Positions 38,294-46,652 of a stretch of 64,000 bases of DNA are shown here, piece after piece. The stretch is from Methanobacterium_B sp963825335 (GTDB lineage Archaea > Methanobacteriota > Methanobacteria > Methanobacteriales > Methanobacteriaceae). The stretch covers positions 1-64,000 of the forward strand of contig CAWGSP010000001.1 in the NCBI GenBank assembly GCA_963825335.1, read 5' to 3'. The translations under genes were made by a program, and so were the position numbers. The notes beneath the pieces are model-generated. The model was not told the DNA's origin. It was given only the letters and a program-made list of their open reading frames with translations, and made no database searches. The number at the start of each line of letters is the position of its first letter. Position 1 is the first letter of the stretch.

Positions 38294-41200
38294 TTATATT
38301 GTTTGGAATTTGAAAATATACTCATTTGGTTGGTTGTTTCCGTAATAATCTTTTATCGCCATTGCAGGTATACACACCTCATACACATCTTTGGTCGTTC
38401 TATTACCAGACTGTTCGATTGTTAATAAATGCAGTGATATTGTTTTAGTTATTGGCACAACTTTGCCCGTGTTCAAATTTTTAACATATATCTTGGAGTA
38501 ATTTACCCCTGGAACAATAAATTCACTGAATTTGATAACTATAGGTGATGTAACAGATTCACCAATGAAATTATTGGTAGGTGTAGTTGAAATGATCATC
38601 GGTGGTGTTTTGTCTAGGAAATAATCATATGAATTGATAGGCGATGTATTGCCAGAGGAATCAACTGCAAAACATTTCAGAACTGTTGTTTTAATTATCA
38701 TAATGGGTGTGGTGTATACTGCACTGGATTCTGTTGGGTTGGTGCCGTCGAGGGTATAGTAAACTGTTCCCGGCCTGTTCATCTTTAAGCTAATAAGTTC
38801 TGATGTATTGTAGTACCCGCTTTTTATATTAGGGCTTATAGTGACTAATGCTATGTTAATACTTGTAGATACTATGGGGTTACCTGCTAAATCTGTTATG
38901 CTTTCTGAGTTTAATGTGAGTGTGTATTTGTTCGTATCAGTTTTGATAGTCGTAATGGCACTCCCAAAATTAGATAATCCATATCTGAATGAAACTAATC
39001 CATTCGAGTTGGCTAATACTGAATTTATATCAGAAGCTAAATCTGCTGTTGATAAAGTTACAGGATTTGTTTCGGAGTTGTATGATTGTAATGCTATCCA
39101 TATCTTGTTAGGGGCTTCATTTTGTTCATAAGCAGATGCACTTGTTAACATTGCGTTGGTGCAACTATAATCCCACTTGTACAGCATGGGCACGATTGCA
39201 TCAACATATTTTGATAATAGTCCGTACTGGTCGCCATAGACTGCGCCTGATTCAACATCGGGTGCATCGGCCTTAGCTGCGACAGTGAATATTCTTCCCT
39301 CGCATGCTTTACGTATGTTCGCAACATAATTTGTTACATAATCTGTACTTGGCAAATAATTAAATTCAAGGTCGAGATTGATATTAACTCCCATTGCAGC
39401 TATCTTTGCCACATCTTGAGTTGTAAAATCTGGAAATATCCATGCATATAGTGTTATGCCCGCAGCTTCAAATTGTGGTTTAATTTTAGGAAGATATGTG
39501 GCATAATAATTGAAATCTTTAGGATTGCTACTGACAAGCATGAAAACATCTGTGATTCCATCTTTTTTCATGGTGTTCAAGTTGTATTTGGGTGTGTCGG
39601 TTGGATTTATGTAGTATATGTAATGAAAGGTGGTGTTGGGTGTTAATGTTAAAATATTACCATTTATGGTTGTTGTATATCCTAGCTTTATTCCATTACT
39701 ATTTTCAAGTTCTGTCAACATGTTCCCTGCTTTGATTGGTTCATTGAATGTGATGATTATCTGTTTATTCACATGTTCGATGCTGATTAGTTTTGGTAAG
39801 GGTCCGGTTGAAAAATTGATTTGTGTGGGTGAGTTTGGCTGGCTTGTTAAGTCAGTGATGCTCCCTGTGTGAAGTATGAGTGAATAGTTAGTATCGTTAT
39901 TTAACAAGGATTCGGGAGTTATGGTAAGAATATTGTCTGTTATAGCTGTTGTAAATGGTACAGCCGTTCCATTCAATGTTTCGAATGCGATATTCATATC
40001 ACCTTGTTCAATTTTTTCGCTGAAAGTCACATTTATCGATTCATTGTCTGGTACATTAATAGCCCCGTTTAGAGGGTTTGTTTTAATTATTATAGGTGTA
40101 GGTCCAGTTGTAAAACTTGAGTTGTAGTATAAGAGTTGGTTGCCATCTGAATCGATTAGGCTCCCAGTTTTTAGTATCAATGTATATTCAGTATCATTGT
40201 TTAAGGCTGTTGTTGGTTCTATGCTTAAAATATTGTTGTTAACAGTTTCGATTAATGGTATTATGGTTCCGTTGTTACTTTCCAGTTCGTTTGTGGTGTT
40301 TCCAATTTTTATTGGTTCACTGAAAATCACTGTGAATGTTTTATTTGTTGGTACATTTACACTATTATTAGATGGATCAATGTTATATACTGTTAAAGGC
40401 GTAGTGAGCCATGATTTAATAATAACATTTCCTGAAACTTCTCCTGTTGGATTGTTATTAGAACCCCACCAGTTATCTGAGGCATTTAGTGTTCCTCCAT
40501 CATCGTATATTGCACTGTCCATTGATGCCTTGTTGCCAGTGATCTGGTTGAATTTTATGGATGCTGTATTGTAATTTTGGATGGCGCCTCCATAATTGGC
40601 TTTGTTGTTGGTTACATTGCTGTAATTCATACTAAAATTACCGTAATTACAGATAGCTCCACCACCCCATAATACTGCTGTGTTATTATTAAAAGTAGAG
40701 TTGAAAATGTTCAGTGCCCCATCGTTGTATACTGCCCCACCATTATCATAGGCAAAGTTGTTGTCGAGTATATCATCAGTCATTGTCAATGTACCATCGT
40801 TTAAGATGGCCCCACCATGACCTCCACCCAGATTGGTTTTGGTTGCTGCGTTATTGTCGAGTGTTGAATTCGATATCGTCATGGCCCCCCAGTTATAAAT
40901 TGCTCCTGCAACATATACAGCAGTGTTTTTATCGATTTTACTATTGTTTATGGTTAATGTACCATAGTTGGTTATTGAACCGCCTTTGCCACCATTATAA
41001 GTTGGGTTTTCACCATTTATGAGTGATAAATTACTTATACTAACAGTTATTCCAGTTTCTATGATGAATGTTCCACCCTTTCCTTGAGCATTTATCACAG
41101 TGTAATTTTGACCGGCCCCATCGATCTTTACGTTTTTATCAATGATTATTCCGTGTTCATTGTACGTCCCGGATGATATGATAATTGTTCCATCGGGACT

Positions 41201-41425
41201 GATGGTGCTTAAAGCATCGGTTATAGTTGCTTTAGGTCCGCTTTTGCTTGTAGCATTATATATAGCACTTTGACCGTCCCATGTATCATTACCGTGTATA
41301 TTTACGTAGATATTGGTTGTGTTAGCAGCAGCTACTCCGTTGACTCCCCATGAAAAGATGAACAACATCAAAAGAATTAATAAAACATGGTTAAATCCTT
41401 TTCCCCTGTTTTTATAGGATTTCAT
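38294..41425 (-). CDS. Large adhesin-like surface protein with an inserted glycosidase-like barrel
   Basis: A 1043-residue exported protein. Order from the N-terminus: signal peptide (about 1-35); a beta-helix region (about 135-317) of GGAI-x-N-like repeats resembling chlamydial Pmp motifs; and Big_5/SbsA-like Ig domains at about 344-439 and 445-540. A third Ig domain (about 545-600) is interrupted by a GHL-type barrel (about 603-830: YYINPTDTP, FMLVSS, ITLYAWIFPDF, VPMLYKW, SFRYG) and resumes at about 832-860. A chitobiase-type C-terminal domain (about 862-937, YYTLDGTNPT) and a last Ig domain follow. The start at 41425 follows GGGAGGG. It is probably a wall-anchored adhesin or glycan-binding enzyme. 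Confidence 0.85.
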   Translation of the reverse strand: MKSYKNRGKGFNHVLLILLMLFIFSWGVNGVAAANTTNIYVNIHGNDTWDGQSAIYNATSKSGPKATITDALSTISPDGTIIISSGTYNEHGIIIDKNVKIDGAGQNYTVINAQGKGGTFIIETGITVSISNLSLINGENPTYNGGKGGSITNYGTLTINNSKIDKNTAVYVAGAIYNWGAMTISNSTLDNNAATKTNLGGGHGGAILNDGTLTMTDDILDNNFAYDNGGAVYNDGALNIFNSTFNNNTAVLWGGGAICNYGNFSMNYSNVTNNKANYGGAIQNYNTASIKFNQITGNKASMDSAIYDDGGTLNASDNWWGSNNNPTGEVSGNVIIKSWLTTPLTVYNIDPSNNSVNVPTNKTFTVIFSEPIKIGNTTNELESNNGTIIPLIETVNNNILSIEPTTALNNDTEYTLILKTGSLIDSDGNQLLYYNSSFTTGPTPIIIKTNPLNGAINVPDNESINVTFSEKIEQGDMNIAFETLNGTAVPFTTAITDNILTITPESLLNNDTNYSLILHTGSITDLTSQPNSPTQINFSTGPLPKLISIEHVNKQIIITFNEPIKAGNMLTELENSNGIKLGYTTTINGNILTLTPNTTFHYIYYINPTDTPKYNLNTMKKDGITDVFMLVSSNPKDFNYYATYLPKIKPQFEAAGITLYAWIFPDFTTQDVAKIAAMGVNINLDLEFNYLPSTDYVTNYVANIRKACEGRIFTVAAKADAPDVESGAVYGDQYGLLSKYVDAIVPMLYKWDYSCTNAMLTSASAYEQNEAPNKIWIALQSYNSETNPVTLSTADLASDINSVLANSNGLVSFRYGLSNFGSAITTIKTDTNKYTLTLNSESITDLAGNPIVSTSINIALVTISPNIKSGYYNTSELISLKMNRPGTVYYTLDGTNPTESSAVYTTPIMIIKTTVLKCFAVDSSGNTSPINSYDYFLDKTPPMIISTTPTNNFIGESVTSPIVIKFSEFIVPGVNYSKIYVKNLNTGKVVPITKTISLHLLTIEQSGNRTTKDVYEVCIPAMAIKDYYGNNQPNEYIFKFQTI

Positions 41426-41618
41426 AATCTTTACCCTCCCCATTACCCAATATCTGCTTAACAAACTCCAATAAATATGCAGAAGTGTTATTGATTATAA
41501 ATGTGATATGATAATTAATATTAATTATTATTACAATAGAAATAGAAATCTTTTTAAGTAAAAACAACGTTTTAGTGACACTATTCACAGTATAGGATAA
41601 TTTCAATGACAAATAAAT

Positions 41619-41635
41619 TTACATATTTGGTTAAT
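41619..41635 (-). promoter_or_regulatory. Promoter element shared by both adhesin genes, copy 1
   Basis: On the minus strand it reads ATTAACCAAATATGTAA and matches copy 2 (44019-44035) at 16 of 17 positions. The CCAAATATRTAA part looks like a BRE/TATA. It lies about 195 bp before the 1043-residue protein's start, implying a long leader. Confidence 0.5.
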
Positions 41636-41721
41636 CTTAATTTCTAAATAATTTTACACTAGTAGAGGTCTGATAAATTTGTTTTAATGGTCTATTTAAA
41701 TATATTAGAATACGAATCTAT

Positions 41722-41730
41722 AAAAAAAAA
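41722..41730 (-). terminator. Oligo-T terminator after the second adhesin-like gene
   Basis: Nine consecutive T on the minus strand lie 20 nt beyond the stop codon of the 732-residue protein. This is the usual form of an archaeal terminator. Confidence 0.4.
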
Positions 41731-41750
41731 TTATAATTTATTTAATTTTT

Positions 41751-43949
41751 TTATATTGTTTTGAATTTGAAATTGTATCCCGTAGATAAGTTGTTTCCTG
41801 CGTAGTCTTTGAATGATGATGGTGGTATGTACACCTCATATGTATCATTGGCTATCCTGTTATTTTGGGGTTTTAGTATTAGAGTATTTCCAGATATTAA
41901 TTTGATTATAGAAACAGTTTTGCCCGTATTCAGGTTTTTTACAGTCACATCAGGGTAATTAGCACTTGCTATAATATTTTCTGTGAATTTAATGGTTATG
42001 GGTGATGTCAAGGAAAAACCTACTGCATTGTTTTTGGGAGTGGTTAAAGATATTTTCGGGGCTATGTTGTAATCTATGGCGTATATTGGAGATTTATTTC
42101 CTGCAAGATCCACGGCTAGAAATTTAAGTTTTGATGTTTTCGAAATGATTATTGGAGTGGTGTACACTGTACTAGCGGTAGTGGGTGTTGTCCCATCAAC
42201 TGTGAAATAAATAGTACCCGGTTTGCTCATATTTAACACTACATTTCTCTGTGAATCATAGGATCCTCCCGGTGTGTTGGAGTTTGCTGTGGGTGCTATG
42301 GTATCTACTTTGAAACTGCTATTATACGATAATATGCTGTTATCTTCGAGATCTATCAAACTGCCATTATTGATGATTATATCATATGTAAGCCCGTTAT
42401 TCAACAAACTGGTAGGTATTAAACTCAATACATTGTTGTTTATAGATTTTGTGAAAGATAGTGTTGTTCCATTGCTAGTTTCAAATTCTATGTTGCTGTT
42501 TCCGATTTCAATGGATTCGCTTAAAATAATGTTAATAATTTTATTTGTGATATTTATTTCAGATCCATTGGGTGGATTGATGTTTTCGACAAATAAGGGT
42601 GATGTAAGCCAAGGCGTGATGTTAACATTTCCTGAAATATTTAATGATGGATCCGCACACGATCCCCACCAGTCATATGTGGCATTGACTGTTCCAATGT
42701 TGTTGTAAACTTCCCCACCGTTAGTGGCGGTGTTGGTGGTCATGATATTGTAATTTATATTTGAGGTGGCATTGTAGTTACAGATGGCACCGCCGTATAA
42801 TTGTGCTGAATTAAAGTTAATAAAACTGTTTTTTATGGTTGAAATACCGTGATCGGTGTTGTATATGGCCCCGCCATCATTTGCTGAATTATTGTCAACT
42901 GTACAATTAATAATTGTGTTTTCAGCTATGCCACAATCTGCTGTGTTAAATAATGCCCCACCATCGGATGCACTGTTCAGTGTGAAGATGGTGTTGGACA
43001 TATATTCTATGGCTGACCCATAATCACCATCGTTTACTGTTGCCCCACCATTACTAGCGTTGTTCTCTTCGAAAATGTTGTTTGTTGAGTAAAGTGTAAG
43101 AGTTCCATAATCTCCATCATTGTAAACAGCCCCACCATCGGATGCACTGTTCAGTAGAAAAGTGGTATATTTGATATTGCTGTTAGCACTGGCCCCATTC
43201 GCGTTGTTGTATATTGATCCTCCGTCATTGGCCGTGTTCTTTGCAAATGTGCTGCTGGTTATTGTTGATGCATACTCGTTGTAGATAGCACCGCCACACC
43301 CATTCGTTGCCTTATTATCTTCAATTGTACAATTAGACACGTTCATAGACCCGTCATTCCATATGGCCCCTCCATCTGTTGCTGCAGAGTTGTTGTAAAT
43401 TATCGTGTTCATCATGTTTAACGAACCATCATTGGCTATACCACCACCACCATAGCCTGCTGCACTATTTTCTATGGAACTGTTTACGATGGACAATGTT
43501 CCAAGGTTGTTGACAGCCCCACCCCACAGGGTTGTTCTTCCATTGGTAAGTGTGAGGTTAATTATGGAAAGTTTTACTCCTGCAACATTAAATATGGTCC
43601 CACTGTTGGTTCCGTTGATTATGGTGTCCTTTTGACTTTCACCAATGATCTCAATGTTTTTGTTTATTTTTAATCCATACGCTCTGTAAATTCCTGAAGA
43701 TACATGGATGATTCCGTTTGCTGCAACAACGCCAATAGCACCAGATATGGTTAATTTAGGTCCGCTTTTGCTCGTAATGTTGTATGTAGCACTTTGACCA
43801 TTCCATCCATCGTTTCCATGACTACTTACATAAATAGTAGACGCGTTTGCAGCTTCAACAGTGTTGAGGCTGAAAGAAAATAATATGAATATCACAATAA
43901 ATAATATACTAAAAATAAAATGCTTCCCAATAATTGTTGTCTGATTCAT
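41751..43949 (-). CDS. Adhesin-like surface protein
   Basis: A 732-residue exported protein. A signal peptide (about 1-34) leads to the Methanobacteriales adhesin N-terminus (TIYVSSHGNDGWNGQSATYN), about 40 percent like that of the neighbour at 38294. A long beta-helix of GGA-x-x-N repeats follows (about 135-440, with many SASDGGA and NGGA units and a closing DWWGS). Then come one Big_5-like Ig domain (about 455-550), a chitobiase C-terminal-like domain (about 555-625, IYFTVDGTTPTTAS) and a final Ig domain (IKFTENI...). Unlike its neighbour it lacks the glycosidase-like barrel. It is probably a cell-surface adhesin. Confidence 0.85.
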   Translation of the reverse strand: MNQTTIIGKHFIFSILFIVIFILFSFSLNTVEAANASTIYVSSHGNDGWNGQSATYNITSKSGPKLTISGAIGVVAANGIIHVSSGIYRAYGLKINKNIEIIGESQKDTIINGTNSGTIFNVAGVKLSIINLTLTNGRTTLWGGAVNNLGTLSIVNSSIENSAAGYGGGGIANDGSLNMMNTIIYNNSAATDGGAIWNDGSMNVSNCTIEDNKATNGCGGAIYNEYASTITSSTFAKNTANDGGSIYNNANGASANSNIKYTTFLLNSASDGGAVYNDGDYGTLTLYSTNNIFEENNASNGGATVNDGDYGSAIEYMSNTIFTLNSASDGGALFNTADCGIAENTIINCTVDNNSANDGGAIYNTDHGISTIKNSFINFNSAQLYGGAICNYNATSNINYNIMTTNTATNGGEVYNNIGTVNATYDWWGSCADPSLNISGNVNITPWLTSPLFVENINPPNGSEINITNKIINIILSESIEIGNSNIEFETSNGTTLSFTKSINNNVLSLIPTSLLNNGLTYDIIINNGSLIDLEDNSILSYNSSFKVDTIAPTANSNTPGGSYDSQRNVVLNMSKPGTIYFTVDGTTPTTASTVYTTPIIISKTSKLKFLAVDLAGNKSPIYAIDYNIAPKISLTTPKNNAVGFSLTSPITIKFTENIIASANYPDVTVKNLNTGKTVSIIKLISGNTLILKPQNNRIANDTYEVYIPPSSFKDYAGNNLSTGYNFKFKTI

Positions 43950-44267
43950 TTTTTAGTCTCGAAGATTTTATTATCACTAATCATTTAGATAGTTAATAAT
44001 CTGATTTATTAAGATACCTTATATATTTGGTTAATTAGTCTGTGACATTTTTCACAAAAAAATTGTGTTAGTGGGTTTCATCCAAATTATAATCTAAAAT
44101 CAAAAGATAAGAGTTTCATTTGTATCGTATTCGTTGGCTGTAAAATTAATAGGGAGAATATTATCTTTTGCCAATTTTTAGCGTAAAATTTATATGTTAT
44201 TCAGTTGTAACATTTATTCAGATTTGTAGAGTTAAGTTTATCATTTTCATACCAAGGGGGAGTATTT
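43950..44267. other. Divergent intergenic region of the surface-protein genes
   Basis: About 320 bp with promoters in both directions. The shared adhesin element (44019-44035) faces left. A TATA-like AATTTATATG near 44188-44197 faces right toward the transglutaminase gene. Confidence 0.6.
44019..44035 (-). promoter_or_regulatory. Promoter element shared by both adhesin genes, copy 2
   Basis: On the minus strand it reads ATTAACCAAATATATAA, 70-86 bp before the 732-residue adhesin start. It differs from copy 1 at one position. Common regulation of the two surface proteins is the likely meaning. Confidence 0.5.
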
Positions 44268-45077
44268 ATTCGACGAAAACTATTTTTATCGATGTTGTTA
44301 TTGATTAGCTTCACCATTATTCTAAATACAGCTTTTTGTAGTTCAACATCTGTTAATTCAACAAATACACCCGTTGTACAAAATAATACAGTTAACTACA
44401 CATTAGTAAACGGTACAAATAACGAATTAGTATCAACGAGTTCAGCAAACAATACAGCAGAAAATATTTGCGGCACTCAAGCACCCATACTTGTAAATGG
44501 TTTGACTGTGGACGAGTTAAAGGAAGGATTGTCAAGGATCCAGATATTTTATAATGAAAATGGTAAATTACCTAACTCTGTTAGTTATGGAACAAGACAC
44601 ATACCCTTAGCTACATTTGAACAGAACATAGCCACACAAGGCTGGAAGATAAGTACACCACCTATCACAACTAATGTAGCCTTGCTTGCAAATTCGTTAA
44701 CTTGGAATACTAACTCCCAATATGCGAAGGCAGTAGATATTTTCGACTGGGTACGAGATAACATCCAATATTCATACTACGATGGTACCAAATACTGTGC
44801 TGCAGGAACCTTAAAATACAGGTCTGGGAACTGTTGTGATACAGCCAATCTCATTGTTGCACTGGCAAGAGATGCGGGTTTAAATGCATGTTACACCTAT
44901 GGATATTGTCAGTTCTCAAGCGGTGAATGGTTCTATCATATATGGGCAGACATCGATGTGAATGGTAAATGGTATATCGCAGATGCTATCAGTCCTAAAA
45001 ATAGTTTGGGCATTATAAAAAACTGGAACACAGCTAATTTCCAGTTAATAGGCTCATATAACGTGCTGCCATATTGA
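44268..45077 (+). CDS. Secreted transglutaminase-like cysteine protease
   Basis: An exported protein of about 269 residues with a transglutaminase core: catalytic cysteine in SGNCCDTANLIVALARDAGL, histidine in FYHIWADIDV and aspartate in WYIADAIS. Before it lie a Thr/Asn-rich linker and a small helical region with NGKLPNSVSYGTRHIPLATF, a pattern seen in pseudomurein-binding or pseudomurein-cleaving proteins of this order. The ATG at 44292 gives a signal peptide lacking its basic end. An in-frame ATT at 44268, seven bases after GGGGG, adds RRKLFLS, so I propose it as the start. Cleavage or crosslinking of wall peptides is inferred. Confidence 0.75.
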   Translation: MRRKLFLSMLLLISFTIILNTAFCSSTSVNSTNTPVVQNNTVNYTLVNGTNNELVSTSSANNTAENICGTQAPILVNGLTVDELKEGLSRIQIFYNENGKLPNSVSYGTRHIPLATFEQNIATQGWKISTPPITTNVALLANSLTWNTNSQYAKAVDIFDWVRDNIQYSYYDGTKYCAAGTLKYRSGNCCDTANLIVALARDAGLNACYTYGYCQFSSGEWFYHIWADIDVNGKWYIADAISPKNSLGIIKNWNTANFQLIGSYNVLPY

Positions 45078-45371
45078 TTAATATTTAATATATGAAAAAA
45101 ACGATAAAGAATAGTTATAGATTATAAATAAAGAACTGTGCTATAATCAAAATGAAATGAACTTGATTACAACTATTTGAAGCAAGAAGAATAACTATGA
45201 TCAAGATTATAAAAATTCTCACAGAAAAACTTGTACATTTATGTTTCGAAACTAGCTAAATTCTGCTGCCCTTCTTTTGAATAAATTTGCAAAAAAAATT
45301 TAATACATTACAACAGATTAGGATCATTGAAGATTTATATTTTTAATAAAAAAAAATTGTGAGGTAATAAT

Positions 45372-45863
45372 ATGAGCTCTAAAGAAAATTTAATGGAAGC
45401 ATTTGCAGGAGAATCTCAAGCTAACAGGAAATACTTGGCTTTTGCAAAAAAAGCTGATGATGAAGGATTTACACAGGTTGCAAAACTTTTCAGGGCAGCA
45501 GCTGAAGCTGAAACAGTGCATGCACACAACCACCTTGAAGTTGTTGGTGGAATCAATGCAACCAAGGAAAATTTAGTTGCGGCCATAGCCGGTGAAACAG
45601 AAGAATTCACAGAAATGTATCCTAACTTCATAGCAGAAGCTAAAGCCGAGAAAAATGATGCAGCAGCCTGGACCTTTGAAGTAGCTAATAAAGTTGAACA
45701 GATCCATGCCAGCCTATATAAAAATGCCCTTGAAAACCTTGGTGACAACCCTAATACAGATTACTATGTCTGTGCACTATGCGGTAACACCGTTGAAAAT
45801 GGTGCACCAGAAAAATGTCCGATCTGTGGAGCTTCCCAATCAGACTTCAAGAAAATTGAATAA
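45372..45863 (+). CDS. rbr: Rubrerythrin
   Basis: A 163-residue non-haem diiron peroxidase that protects anaerobes from hydrogen peroxide. The N-terminal four-helix bundle holds the paired diiron ligands (AFAGESQANRKYLAFAKKA, EAETVHAHNHLEVVG, AIAGETEEFTEMYPNF and the EVANKVEQIHASLY helix). A C-terminal rubredoxin-like knuckle CALCGN...CPICGA binds the second iron. The protein is at the short end of the family. GAGGT precedes the ATG, and a T-run follows the gene. Confidence 0.95.
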   Translation: MSSKENLMEAFAGESQANRKYLAFAKKADDEGFTQVAKLFRAAAEAETVHAHNHLEVVGGINATKENLVAAIAGETEEFTEMYPNFIAEAKAEKNDAAAWTFEVANKVEQIHASLYKNALENLGDNPNTDYYVCALCGNTVENGAPEKCPICGASQSDFKKIE

Positions 45864-46652
45864 ATCCATTATTAACCACTTTATATTTTTTTTTTATATT
45901 TTGATTATACAGATTCATTAAGCTTTTTTGATATCCATATTGACACCCTGATCCAATAATAGTGATGGGCAGAACAATGTACAACCGCGACATTATCCTC
46001 TTTCATAACACATTCCATCTATCTCCACATATATGACAATTGCATACCAAACTTTTCGATACATCAGATACATGTATGATCCAAAATAGTTCTGGGTATG
46101 TAATTTTAAAAAATTTGATCCATTGCAGGATCCATTATACCCCTTCACTGTAATTTATATAAATTTTATTAAATAAAATTATTTAATATGATGTCAATAT
46201 AATGTATTAGGATACAAATAGTGTGAATTAAGCATAAATGAGGATGTATAAAACAGATGATTCAGTTGAATAAATATTTTCATAAAAAAAATCTAAATTG
46301 AATGGATCGATCATAACTCAAAAATTAGTATGATGATATCTGATATATTAAATCATTTCAAGGTGTTTATGAATCCATTAGCAATAGTTTTACCAACTAC
46401 TTTTGATACTGTGAAAGCACAGACCTTAGATTTACACGAAACATAATCAAATGGTACGAACTAAAAAATAACACAAAAATTATCAATAATCCAAAACTGA
46501 AACCCTATTAATAAATTTAACATCACATAACGGTGCTTAAAAAATGTATATTAATAAATTAGGATGGAAACTGTGGTAAACCATTACTTGGGTTAGACAC
46601 AACCTTCAATTTTCATGTATTAAATAATTAAATGAATCGTTAGGGATTATAC
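45864..46652. other. Long intergenic region between rubrerythrin and the P-type ATPase
   Basis: About 790 bp. The left end has the rubrerythrin terminator. A 37-codon minus-strand frame (45905-46018) with a possible GGAG site is noted separately. Otherwise no gene, RNA or repeat is seen. Confidence 0.55.
45886..45895 (+). terminator. Oligo-T terminator after rubrerythrin
   Basis: Ten consecutive T starting 23 nt after the stop codon. Confidence 0.5.

Larger units (their letters stand above)
41426..41750. other. Intergenic region between the two adhesin-like genes
   Basis: About 325 bp. It holds the promoter-like element at 41619-41635, a leader of about 170 nt before the downstream adhesin and the T9 run ending the upstream one. 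No ORF is credible. Confidence 0.6.
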
